DNA from: Synaphobranchus kaupii
Taxonomy: Eukaryota > Chordata > Actinopteri > Anguilliformes > Synaphobranchidae
Assembly: GCA_029718625.1 (NCBI GenBank)
Contig: CM056380.1
Span: 113,074,818 to 113,138,817 of the forward strand
Direction of reading: 5' to 3'
DNA length: 64,000 nucleotides
The notes beneath the pieces are model-generated. The model made no database searches and was not told the origin of the DNA. It saw nothing but the letters and a program-made list of their open reading frames with translations. Positions 55,301 to 64,000 of this stretch are shown piece by piece. The first letter of the stretch is position 1, and the number at the start of each line of letters is the position of its first letter. The position numbers and the translations under genes were made by a program.

Positions 55301-58300
55301 CAGGTTTGACTCCAGTCCTGAAGGGCCGCAGTGCTGCAGGTTTGACTCCAGTCCTGGAGGGCCGCAGTGCCTGCTGGTTTAACTCCAGTCCTGGAGGGCT
55401 GCAGTGTCTGCTGGTTTTCAGGATGTTTTTGGCATCAGTGATTCAGTTAAGTCGTTGATTGGCTAAATAATCCACACATATTGTTCTTAAGGCCTTAATT
55501 GGCAGCTGATTGGAAGGAAACCACAAAAACCTGCAGACACTGTGGCCCCCTGGGAATTCAGTTTTAAACCTCTACTTCAGTCTCACACTTGTGTAAATGC
55601 AGATTGGTTACTTATGTTACTTTTATTTTAAGAGTAATCTACCGCTTACTCTGTCTTTTTAATTTTTTGCTTTTATTTTGAAAGGTCTGTGAACACAGTG
55701 CACGAAAATGCTCCCAAAGTAATAATTATACTTTTAGTTATTATTTAAAGCAGCTGCTTTTAAAGCAGCTATATCCAGAATAAAAGAGTCAGTTGTTCCT
55801 GCTGGTGAGAACATCCTATTCAATGAGAGCAATAGAATAGAATAACTTTTATTTTCCCGATAGGAATGTGATATTATTTATCTCATTGGATTGGATTACC
55901 ACCCCAGGCTGGGTCTGCTATGTTGTTTGTTGATTTTGGGCCACTTGCCGACCTGTCTGCGCAGAGTTCCTGGTGTACGCTGTGGGGCGCGAAGCTTGGG
56001 AATCCAGTGCTATTAACACACAGGCAGCGTACACACAGCCAGGGCATCAGTCACGCGCACGCATTTTCACACTTAGCACAGGTTTATGTTCAGCTGAACT
56101 ATGGCTACGCGATGGGCAGGCGAAGCAGGCCTATGTGATTTGGGATCTTATTGCAAGTTTTGTTTTTAATGATTTAATTATGCAGTGGGCTACGGCTGAG
56201 GAGAAAAGCACATATTTCACAGTGGTCTGACACTGAAATGAGCCAGCACTGACTGTAGTCTATTCAACCTTGAATAATTGTTTGGGATAAAAACCAGCGT
56301 ACACACACTGGCTCTCCAGAAATTGAGCTTGTTGCCCCTGATGTAGGTAGGCAAAAATGATTACAGGTTCATAACTGGTGAAAAAATTATTGCACGTAAA
56401 ATATTAATTCGTAAAAAATCTTTGTGAAGTAGAATTCCGCACAACCTAGCAAGATAAAACTGGTTTTAACCTCCACGGCTTCTAGCCCAACAATAAAACA
56501 CCTAATTCAACAAGTCTTGATTGGAGACTGAAATTATTTGAATAAGGTGTTTGTGTAATTGTACTACGACAAAAGCCAGCAGTCGTGTCTACCCTTTGAT
56601 ACGATTTGACACCCGTGTACTGTAGTAGAATGAGGTAGTGTGGTTAAATATTGCCGACCTGCCTTACCACAGAATATTAAAGGAAGAAAATTCACTGGAA
56701 TTGGCTATATGCACATGCTTTTAGTTACATGTATTGTGGTGGTAATATATAGCCTACCAAATACAGCTTTAAAGAGTAACTACACCCACTGTCTCAGCCT
56801 GTCTCCGCCTACTACGCAATTTTGAAAAATACTTTGTGGGGTGAGCGAGGGAGAGGGGTGGTGGCGGAGGTGCTGTGTCCACCGCTATTTGCATAAAGTA
56901 ATGTACATTGTACAAATGATTTAGTATAACTCGGATCATACTAGATACTGCATATCAAATATGAATGCATGGCCTATTTCAGTGGACTATTTAGGTGGAA
57001 TAAGAGAATTGAACAGGACGCCACGTTGTTCCGGTTTAAAAACGTGGTGGCAAAAATAAAGTAACGTAGCGGGTCTAACCAATCAGGTGCCGGCTGTTTC
57101 CATTGTGGGCGACAACAATTATCCATATGACGTGGAGGCACCTCCAAAGAGGTACTCTGACATCACGATTTGGGGCAGGGGCAGTGTGGGGAGCAGAAAG
57201 GAAATTTCAACCATTAGGGGCAGCACAAAGACGTTTCTTATGATATACAATATTATTTCAGAATTGTTGAAATAACAGAATGCGTGAATAAGTTTAATTA
57301 TAAGGTAGGCATACAAACACGTTTACCGCGGGGGAAAAAAGTGATCTAGGGTGTCGTTACCCTTTAAAGGGGTAATAAACACCGGCTTTTTGTTCTGTCT
57401 CCGCCCACTTCACAATTTCAAAAGATGCGAATTGGGCTTGAACGAGAGCGCACAGATGGGAGGGGGGAGGAGGGAGGCGTTACAGTTGGAGGGAGGGGCG
57501 ATAGATCCATTCGGTAACGCGTCATTAGCACGTAGGAGGAGCCAGCAAGGAGGAAAACCATAGCGAATGCCTCTTTTAATAATAATAATAATAATAATAA
57601 AATGGTGGCACTGGTTAATTAAATTTTTTTTTTTTAACAATAGGATATATGTGATTTATGAAATGGAGACAAGATACTTGGCTTTTATAACTCAAAATAT
57701 GTGAGTCCTTATTACCCCTTTAATCATTTTCAGATCATTTAAATTAAACCTGTCAAGATCTATTTGACGTTTCACCAGCAAATTGAGGTGAAGTTCTCAA
57801 GATAAAAGATAGGAACATATCACACTGACACAGAGATTGCTTAACTCAGAGGACTAGTAACTAGATATGCACAGTGTTGCAATGATAAACTTTGACAAGA
57901 GCATGAATGCCAAGGCACATATTTTGTAACAAACAGGATGCCTTCCGAACTAAATCATCAGAAGAAATATGTCACATTCCACATAACCTGCCCGGGGTGT
58001 TTGTTATAATCCGCTGATAGTGAAAAGGCCATTATAGCATTTTTGTGTGACAACCTATTTGTTAACCTTCATATTATGTTGATATTGACACCTTGTTCTA
58101 TGCTTGGGGTCAAAGTTCCCCCAAAAATTCAACCTGACACGAAAGTATCAAAAAGTTGTAGCCTATATTTTCATACATTTTATACAGCTACTCCACAAAT
58201 GACCCACACAACACCTTTGTATACAGAGTTGGTACATAGTGTTATAGTATGAAGATGAAAAAATAAGGTTCACTTTATGAGACATCAAACATTGCAAATT

Positions 58301-61300
58301 GACCCTGAATATCTGAATATAATATGAGGGTTATGATTTATACTGCTAAGAGGAAGGCAGCCTTGTTATTTGAAAGAAAAAATATATACATGTTATTCTC
58401 TTTCACCCCTGGAAGTAGGAAAAGATTTTCCCAGACCTTTTCAAGGACTTTTTAATGTGATTGTGTCTACCATCCATGGCGATTATGTTGTTGTCAGGAT
58501 ATTTCTCTCTCACCATCCACCCTCCTGTGATTATCTTGGCTTAAGCCTTTAGTCTTTATGCTCTCACTCTGAGGATTGTTTAGCCAGCTGGTTGGGTGAA
58601 AGGACAAATTAGTAGTGTTTAGTTGTGATAAAACGTTAGAGGGGGAGGCGGGAAAAAGTAGTATTATAGGTACAACAAACTGTATCCAATCAAATTAAAT
58701 GAGTAAAATGATCTCATTAAAACACACCAAGAACTGGAAGTTCTGTAACGTCATATATCAACCTGCTGAAGCCAAACACCTGTGAACTTGGTTTGTACTC
58801 GTATACAAGAGATCAAGTATAAGCTAATGTGATGCTGGTAGCATTGGTTGGTGCACTCACAAAAAAAATAAAAAGATATGCTTGTCATGGGGTGATACCC
58901 TATATACAGTTGTGTTCAAATAAATAGCAGTGCGTTAAAAAAAGTCAATAAAGTGCAAATATTTTTTAATAGCTTTTAGTTCCATATTTCAAATGTAGTG
59001 GAAACATTACACATTCAATTCCAAATCAAAGCATTAACAAATTTTATCAAGTCTGCGTTATTCTTTTACAGGAAGCAAAGAAAAGGAATATTAATCTGTT
59101 CAAAAAAATAGCAGTGTCGACATTTTTCTCTTCAAACTCAAACACTTACTGTATAAACTGAAGAAATTTTTCTAGATTTAACTTTACTTTAAATTAGTGA
59201 ACTAATATTTAGTTGCATAACCATTGTTTTTGATAACTGCTGCGCATCTGCGTTGCATCGAGTCAACCAACTTCTGGCACCTAGAAACAGGTATTTCAGC
59301 CAGGATGAATTAACTACATTCCACAGTTCTGTGAATTTTTGGGTTTTGATTCAGAAACTGCATTTTTAATGTCACCCCCACAGTTTTCAATGGGGTTGAG
59401 GTCGGGGATTGAGCTGGCCACTCCATTACCTCAATCCTTTTTGTCTGGAACCAAGATGTTGCTCGCTTACTTGTGTGTTTGGGGTCGTTGTCTTGTTGAA
59501 ACACCCATTTCAGGGGCATTTCCTCTTCGGCATACGGCAACATAATCTCTTCAAGTATTTTGATGTATTTAAACTGATCCATGATCCCTGGTATACGATA
59601 AATAGGCCCAACACCGTAGTATGAAAAACATCCCATACCATGGTTTTTGCGCCACCATGCTTCACTGTCTTCACAGTGTACTGTGGCTTGAATTCAGTAC
59701 CCGGGGGTCGTCTGACGTACTGTCGACGACCACTAGACCCGAAAAGAACAATTTTACTCTCATGAGTCCCAGAATGTTACGTCATTTCTCTTTGGCCAAT
59801 CGATGTGTTCCTTGGCAAATTTTAACCGTTTCTGCACATGCAGTTTTTTCAACAATGGTGCTTTACGGGGGCTTCTTGCTGATAGCTTAGCTTCGATCAA
59901 ACGTCTTCTGACTGTAACAGCACTTACAGGTAATTTTAGATCATCTTTGATCTTTCTGGAGGTGATGATTGGCTGAATCTTTGCCATTCTGACTATTCTT
60001 CGATCCGTTTTAACAGTAGTTGCTCATTTTCTTCGCCGTGTTTCGGTTTTTGTTGCCATTTTAAAGCATTTGAGATCATTTTAGCTGAGCATCCTATAAT
60101 TTGCTGCACTTCTTTATACGTTTTCCCCTCTCCAATCAACTTTTTAAATCAAATTACGTTGTTCCTCCGAACAATGTTTGGAACGCGCCATTTTATTTAG
60201 CAATTCAGAAGGAAATATATTTTATAACAATGTGTGAAAAATTTGCTTCCCTTCTTCCTTAATAAAGGACAATTAATGACACCTGTTTTTTCACAGAATT
60301 AATACATTTTCTAATTAAACTCCACACTGCTATTATTTTGAACACGCCCCTTTCAATGAATGAGTCAATTACTCAGAACAAGCCAGCGTGCATGTCATGA
60401 CAGTTGGGTCTGTTGTTTTTCTATTACACTACTACATCTACAAGTAAATTATTTGCCATGCAGAAATATCACTACTACTAATAACAGTGGTTCATCAGGT
60501 TACTGATGTTGTACTGCTATTTTTTTTAACACAACTGTAGGTACATAATATTGTACCCATAGCCATCAATACATCATTAATTTGTAGCTTTTTTGCTTCC
60601 CTCTGGAACAAAAATCCTATGCCCCATTACAATGATGGGAACACAGTGTTATAGGAGGTTCCTGGACCATCCCTGTTACCCCTCCATGAGCATCCGAGCA
60701 ACAAGTTCTGTTGAAAATCCTCAGTGTTTATACACCAGAATCTAAAGGGTTGAAGTATTTCCGATATGGATTTGACCCAAGTCTGAACGCCAGTAGACGT
60801 GTGTACTGTACATCACCTGAGTTCGACGGTGACGTGGGTGTGACTGGAGGTGACTGCCGTGTGTAAAGATAGCCCACCTGTCAGAAAGGCTGCCGAACAC
60901 CACCGCTCCAAACATCACGCCAATAAAGAAGATGGTGGCGGTCGCCTCGTTCATTCCTTTCCTGTCACAGATCAGGTCCCACTTTTAAAGAGAGCAAAAA
61001 TGACTGGTTAGCTCCGGCCGGACCTGTTCCCTGCAGCCAATGAATACTCAGTATATAGCTAGGCCCCAGATATCAGGCAGCTCAGGAATCTGTAGCTATG
61101 CTCTCATCACAGAAACCTAATTCCCTGTTAGGATGTGTTTCAGTAAGTACAATATATTCCAGTATTGCTTAATCAGTGTTTTATCACTCCCACAATAAAC
61201 AAATTAACAATTTCCCCCAATTTTAGAGAAATGCCGGCATGCCACCCTACATTATTTTTGAGCTGGAACATCCAGGGACCTGCAGTTATTTAGAGTGAAA

Positions 61301-62021
61301 CGCTTCCTGTATGACAGATAATTGTGATTACAGTATGCAAGGAAAGTGAACTGTCATGCGCAACATCAGAAATTATTGTCCTTATCATGTTTTAATGAAA
61401 AATATGTATCACCCCCTGCTTTTGCGCTGCTTTACCATTCTCTGTCAATCATCTTTCCATCTATAATTCTTTATGAATTATATATCTCAATCACCTGAGA
61501 ATACTGCAATCATAACTAACTTATTATGGCTTCTTCTGTATATTTATACATCTAAATTCTGTTTACATAATAGAAAAATCTATATTTATATGTTTATTAT
61601 ATGATCATAAAATGAATGTGCTGAAAGGAAAAACGTTTACCTCCGTTGCTAAAGTTGAAGAAAAGGTGCTGGTGTCATACACCCATCCATACTGACATGG
61701 GACGGCAGGTATCTCAGTAGCGTTGGAAGAGTTGTACAGCAGGTGGAACTGAGGCTCCGTGAACATCTTACAGGAACTCAGACTCCCATCATCCTCTGCT
61801 GGAATACTGACGGTAAGCCGCTGGGCCTGGGTCAGATTCGCAAAGTATTTCCCGCCATCCAGACCGCCGATGTCACAGCGGTGATCGGGTACGGCCGCCA
61901 TGAAGTTGTTGAGGAGGAAGTGACAGGGGAGAATGACCCGGGGAATGCATAGCAAAGTGATCATCAGAATCTGATACCTTCCAAAGTCGTCCACTTCGGC
62001 GAGGACATCTTCAAATTTCAT
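46302..62021 (-). CDS. slc22a7: SLC22A7-like organic anion transporter, gene C (9 sure exons, last uncertain)
   Basis: Coding exons 5' to 3': 62021-61641, 60981-60878, 54083-53929, 52148-51980, 50781-50658, 50408-50302, 50200-49986, 48062-47954, 46693-46487, and a tentative 46386-46302. With that last exon the sum is 1,656 nt (551 residues). Motifs: [14 protein letters not shown] start, extracellular loop with NLTQ, NSSN and Cys pairs, GSLSDRFGRKS MFS signature, [37 protein letters not shown]. It lies about 12.8 kb upstream of gene B in the same direction, a tandem duplicate. Introns are swollen by MITEs, a Tc1 element and a minisatellite. Role as for gene B; divergence in exons 3-9 suggests a different substrate range (inference). 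Confidence 0.92.
46487..46693 (-). CDS. slc22a7: Gene C exon 9
   Basis: 207 nt encoding [19 protein letters not shown] to [12 protein letters not shown]. The donor GTACAG is weak; without splicing the frame would stay open for 43 more codons, to a stop at 46357. Confidence 0.9.
46694..47494. other. Gene C intron 8, left part, nothing recognised
   Basis: AT-rich intron sequence with no repeat family identified. Confidence 0.4.
47495..47863 (-). repeat. Candidate solo LTR
   Basis: Read on the minus strand it starts TGTCATGGTTTGCGCCTGCT, has TATTTAAG as a TATA-like box and ends TCTGGTCA. The TGTCATGG start is shared with the chromovirus LTR, but the body differs. No clear 5-bp target duplication. 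In intron 8 of gene C. Confidence 0.55.
47876..47941 (+). repeat. (CTCAC)n / (CTCAA)n pentanucleotide repeat
   Basis: About 60 bp of CTCAA then CTCAC units, ending 13 bp from exon 8 of gene C. On the gene strand it is a GTGAG-rich tract, so it contains many donor-like GTGAG sequences right next to the real 5' splice site. Confidence 0.95.
47954..48062 (-). CDS. slc22a7: Gene C exon 8
   Basis: 109 nt encoding [20 protein letters not shown] and [12 protein letters not shown] (CTCAC)n repeat begins about 12 nt beyond its donor. Confidence 0.92.
48237..48761. mobile_element. MITE, 525 bp
   Basis: Ends CTTAAAGTGATACTGCAGTC and, inverted, CTTAAAGAGATACTGCAGAG. GCA flanks both sides. It contains a TATAAAAGCAGAGACC stretch at about 48483. 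In intron 7 of gene C. Confidence 0.8.
48762..49521. other. Gene C intron 7, nothing recognised
   Basis: AT-rich intron sequence between two MITEs. No coding or repeat family supported. Confidence 0.4.
49522..49794. mobile_element. MITE, 273 bp
   Basis: Ends GGGGCCACATGTATAAA and, inverted, GGGGCCAGATGTATAAAAC. It carries the CTTTGCGTAAGCAGATTTC motif that recurs inverted near its left end. In intron 7 of gene C. Confidence 0.82.
49986..50200 (-). CDS. slc22a7: Gene C exon 7
   Basis: 215 nt encoding [18 protein letters not shown], helices and [15 protein letters not shown]. Intron 6 is only 101 nt. Confidence 0.92.
50302..50408 (-). CDS. slc22a7: Gene C exon 6
   Basis: 107 nt, one codon shorter than in A and B, encoding [20 protein letters not shown] and LTGILW. 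The missing codon is in the variable intracellular loop. The intron before it (249 nt) is mostly one MITE. Confidence 0.92.
50430..50626. mobile_element. hAT-type MITE filling gene C intron 5
   Basis: 197 bp with ends CAGAGGTGGGGAAAATCC and, inverted, CATAGGTGGAAAGTCCAGCA. It leaves only about 50 nt of other sequence in the 249-nt intron. Confidence 0.7.
50658..50781 (-). CDS. slc22a7: Gene C exon 5
   Basis: 124 nt encoding [20 protein letters not shown] to SKIKPQ. Donor GTAAAT. Confidence 0.92.
50978..51731. mobile_element. Non-autonomous DNA transposon, 754 bp
   Basis: Ends AGGGCTCTATCTTGACGATC and, inverted, AGGGCCCTATCTTACACCCG. Known style of a widespread fish element; the subterminal parts carry GGCGC and AAACGCATGG motifs. 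In intron 4 of gene C. A related left end (GGGCTCTATTTTCCGGC) sits at 52276. Confidence 0.8.
51980..52148 (-). CDS. slc22a7: Gene C exon 4
   Basis: 169 nt encoding [20 protein letters not shown] and [13 protein letters not shown]. Donor GTAAGA. Confidence 0.92.
52276..52560. mobile_element. Truncated relative of the 50978 element
   Basis: Begins GGGCTCTATTTTCCGGCAAG and carries GGCGCACTGAGCG and GCGCTGTGC segments of the same style; no right end found. In intron 3 of gene C. Confidence 0.5.
52561..53928. other. Gene C intron 3, nothing recognised
   Basis: AT-rich, with a TTTATTTA run at 53848-53865. No supported feature. Confidence 0.4.
53929..54083 (-). CDS. slc22a7: Gene C exon 3
   Basis: 155 nt encoding [20 protein letters not shown] and [16 protein letters not shown]. 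Donor GTAAGT; the intron before it is 6.8 kb, filled by repeats. Confidence 0.92.
54525..55577. mobile_element. hAT MITE expanded into a minisatellite
   Basis: Roughly two dozen 36-37-bp units of the form AACTCCAGTCCTGGAGGGCC then GCAGTGTCTGCAGGTTT, between a degraded left MITE terminus (GCCGTCAAACTCC) and a right body and terminus (GACACTGTGGCCCCCTGGGA, then GTTTTAAACCTCTA). A block of about 260 bp (six to seven units including a GGGGGCGCTGTGTCTGCTGG variant) is itself repeated, at about 54675 and 54937. In intron 2 of gene C. Confidence 0.92.
55578..56766. other. Gene C intron 2, nothing recognised
   Basis: AT-rich intron sequence; short frames only at 55920-56230. No family recognised. 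Confidence 0.4.
56767..57369. mobile_element. MITE 1 of an abutting pair
   Basis: 603 bp with ends CTTTAAAGAGTAACTACACC and, inverted, CTTTAAAGGGTAACGACACC. Also contains CTGTCTCCGCCTAC, which recurs in its neighbour. Confidence 0.8.
57362..57723. mobile_element. MITE 2 of an abutting pair
   Basis: 362 bp with ends CTTTAAAGGGGTAATAAACA and, inverted, TTAAAGGGGTAATAAGGAC. Shares the CTTTAAAG octamer (57362-57369) with MITE 1. Includes an (AAT)n run at 57577-57601. Confidence 0.8.
57724..58906. other. Gene C intron 2, nothing recognised
   Basis: AT-rich intron sequence up to the Tc1 element. Nothing supported. Confidence 0.4.
58907..60537 (-). pseudogene. Full-length Tc1-like transposon, transposase broken
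   Basis: 1,631 bp, TA-flanked, ends CAGTTGTGTTCAAATAAATA and, inverted, CAGTTGTGTTAAAAAAAATA. The minus strand encodes the transposase in order: N-terminal helix-turn-helix pieces (about 60195-59990), the second DNA-binding part [20 protein letters not shown] (59987), the first catalytic region where WSDE reads WDS-stop (about 59760), [10 protein letters not shown] with the second Asp (about 59470) and a frameshifted SPxLNPIE region (about 59390). In intron 2 of gene C. Confidence 0.93.
60878..60981 (-). CDS. slc22a7: Gene C exon 2
   Basis: 104 nt encoding [19 protein letters not shown] and GSLSDR. Only about 78% identical in DNA to gene B exon 2, in contrast to exon 1. Confidence 0.92.
60982..61640. 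other. Gene C intron 1, nothing recognised
   Basis: Short intron, AT-rich, no repeat family identified. By contrast intron 1 of gene B holds two microsatellites and a MITE. Confidence 0.5.
61641..62021 (-). CDS. slc22a7: Gene C exon 1
   Basis: 381 nt, 127 codons, Met at 62021 followed by [17 protein letters not shown]-glycosylation sites NLT, NSS and NAT are conserved with gene B, as are loop cysteines. No in-frame Met lies just upstream. Donor GTAAAC. Confidence 0.93.
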
Positions 62022-62599
62022 CCTGGCGCTCGGAACAACGGAGAGAGAGAGATTGCACTGTTTGGAGAGAAAAAAAGAGCCGCCAAAGTGAGCGTGTCAC
62101 CAGCACACGACTGGACACAAGCAAATATAGCAAGTATTCCACCACTGGCACCCCGGTGTTCACTTTTTTTTTTTTAAATGCGAGTCAAACATTGTACTTG
62201 TAGTTAACAGACAGTTTCCATTCTGTGCTGCTTATTAACTTTCAACCTTGTTGTCATTGGTTAAAAGCCTTATTTTTAAGGAAAGGCAAAAACACCACGG
62301 GCACTGTTACCTCGACCGTTTGTTCCCAACATCGGCCCTGGGAGGAGCCTGTGTATGCTAATTTGGCTACAGCCAATCGCAAGCACAAATAAGACCATTG
62401 AAAATATGTTGTCCTATCATAGGGTTTCCTTAAACCTATGACCACATTACAGGTTTGGTTGGCTGGATTTTGTTTGTCTTTACCTGATTGATTAAAAGTC
62501 CTGGGATGTCAATATGAGACATTTATTCTTCATGGTAACATAGCTGTTTCTGACACAATGTGGCCTTAAGAAGGTAAATCAACCTTCAGTAGACATAGT
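62022..62599 (-). other. Gene C upstream region
   Basis: Should hold the 5' untranslated region and promoter of gene C. A GAGAGAGAG stretch lies 20-28 bp above the start codon. No clear TATA box or CpG island. Confidence 0.4.
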
Positions 62600-63240
62600 G
62601 GGCCTCATTTATCAATGTGGTCGTAAAAAAGAGCGTATGTTTGACGGATCCAACTTGCATACGTATTTCTCACGTGATTCATCAAACTTGTGTAAATCAC
62701 TGATCTGAGCATAAATGTATTCGTAGGTTGATAAATCAGACTTGATTGTATATTAGCAAGCGCGTTCACATCATTATGAATTACCATACTCACACGCCAA
62801 TTTTATTACCATATTTGGCAAGGCCACCTCCTTTAAAACGTACATGCCAACGTCGTTTTCTCAACAGGCAACAGGAAAGCAAATAATTTTTCTGTGAGGG
62901 TAAACTTTAAATGCTTATGAATTAACATGAAAATAAACGTGTGCTTATTGGGAGCGTTAGTAGTGGTGTGCAGCTTAGCTCAAAAGCCGCTATGTGGCAG
63001 AGGATAACCAGGACTAAAATGCTTCCTCTGAATTGCGAATTACAGCTGAGATAAAAAAATGTAAAAGAAAATAACCATTCACAAAAAAAGTTCTGCCGGA
63101 CGGTACAGATAGCTCGAGGAAAGGGCATCCCGGACCTCTCGTCTGCAGAAGAGAGGGTGGGGGATATCAATGGGAAAGTGGCAGTGGAAGGAGTGATAGA
63201 AGATGCGAATGCAACTTGATTTGTCAAGATTTCAAGATTC
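62600..63240. mobile_element. Possible non-autonomous DNA transposon
   Basis: Begins GGGCCTCATTTATCAATGTG, a terminus I associate with fish DNA transposons, with GATAAATCAGACTTG and CATCAAACTTGTGTAAATCA subterminal motifs. The right end was not found. A minus-strand frame 63227-62922 is not a recognised protein. Confidence 0.35.
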
Positions 63241-63689
63241 TCTCACGCTGGTTGCGACATTTGCTAGGTCTTCTAGGCTAATAAAACTAGATCGGATTTA
63301 TAGAAAAAATAGGAAAACAGTTTTCCATCTTGCATACAACATGACTGGTGATGCGTAATTATTTTCATACGGCTGACTTCAATAAACAGAGGCTATTTCC
63401 TGATGTAATAATTTTAACCGGCTTCTGCTTCATTCCATTTAGGCTGCACGTGATGACAAACTAATAGCGATTAAACTAATAGTGATTAAAAATGAACTTA
63501 TTCAGATATTAATTTTACCAATTAGGCTACGCAACATACAACAACATGTAGGTCAAGTGCATTTTAAAATATTGCCCAGATGCATTAACTGCTTTCAATA
63601 TTTTTATAAATGGAATGACTTGGACGTTATTTTGTCATTTTTATGATCAGCTACTTTTTTAAGGCACACTCTGATTTTAAAGCTCACAT

Positions 63690-64000
63690 TGTAACGTTCC
63701 GTTCCCTTCCTGTCCTTTTTTCCGTGTTTTCCCCTTTTCCTTCCGTGTCATGTTGGATTCCCTTGTCCGTGTTTTCCCCTCTGCTGCAGGCTGGGCGTTT
63801 CCCCTCTGTTTCGCTCTCTTGATTTCCCACTTTAGTTTCCGCCTATCGCCTTCCCCGCTCGTTGCATGCATTCCTCACCTGTGTGTTTAGCAATCACTCC
63901 CGGTTACATTCCTCACGTGTGCTTTATTGGTTCCTATTTCACTGCCCTATTTAAACCCCCCTCTGGTTGCTAGTCGGCGCCAGTTTGTTAACTTACCTTG
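63690..64000 (+). repeat. LTR, 5' part, cut by the window edge
   Basis: Starts TGTAACGTTCCGTTCCCTTC; pyrimidine-rich, with a TATTTAAAC TATA-like box at about 63949 followed by CTGGTTGCTAGTCGGCGC. Typical of a fish Ty3/Gypsy LTR. A retrotransposon or solo LTR continues to the right. Confidence 0.6.

Overview
The window looks like gnathostome, almost certainly ray-finned fish, DNA. It is AT-rich and intron-rich, and packed with Tc1/mariner copies, hAT-type MITEs, tRNA-derived SINEs, (GT)n/(CA)n/(TA)n microsatellites, a chromovirus-type Ty3/Gypsy element and a fish-type endogenous retrovirus. There is no bacterial gene organisation; most open frames are short exons or chance frames in repeats. 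The species cannot be named from the sequence alone.

The only host genes I can support are three paralogues of one solute-carrier gene, best matched to SLC22A7 (organic anion transporter 2). Gene A (+, 827-3905) is the 3' part of a gene whose first exons lie left of the window. Gene B (-, 33497-19406) is complete in 10 coding exons, 1,647 nt or 548 codons plus stop. Gene C (-, 62021 to about 46302) has nine clear exons and an ambiguous last one. A and B are tail to tail; B and C are head-to-tail tandem copies. Exon lengths are almost invariant between copies (104, 155, 169, 124, 107-110, 215, 109, 202-207 nt), all checked junctions are GT-AG, and I saw no disabling mutation. All three should encode 12-helix plasma-membrane carriers of small organic anions.

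The rest is mobile DNA. 0-19 kb: Tc1 remnants, a GC-rich Gag-Pol retroelement without integrase (9.2-12.3 kb), a composite DNA element with duplicated ends (13.85-16.12 kb), and two abutting non-autonomous Tc1 elements (17.17-18.63 kb). 19-33.5 kb: gene B, with a 5.7-kb chromovirus in intron 2 and several MITEs, SINEs and one Tc1 element in other introns. 33.9-38.7 kb: a decayed CR1/L2-like LINE, a SINE and a candidate DNA transposon. 38.7-44.6 kb: a broken endogenous retrovirus carrying a hAT MITE, a LINE 3' end and a 1.4-kb purine-rich repeat. 45-62 kb: gene C, whose introns hold MITEs, a solo-LTR candidate, a roughly 1-kb minisatellite grown from a hAT MITE end, and a full-length dead Tc1 element. 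The right edge holds the start of another LTR.

The most interesting signals are: a gene-conversion-like patch between genes B and C limited to the exon coding the large extracellular loop; the GC-rich retroelement that resembles marine-invertebrate elements; satellite birth from a hAT MITE terminus; and runaway expansion of an arginine-coding repeat in a retroviral nucleocapsid.
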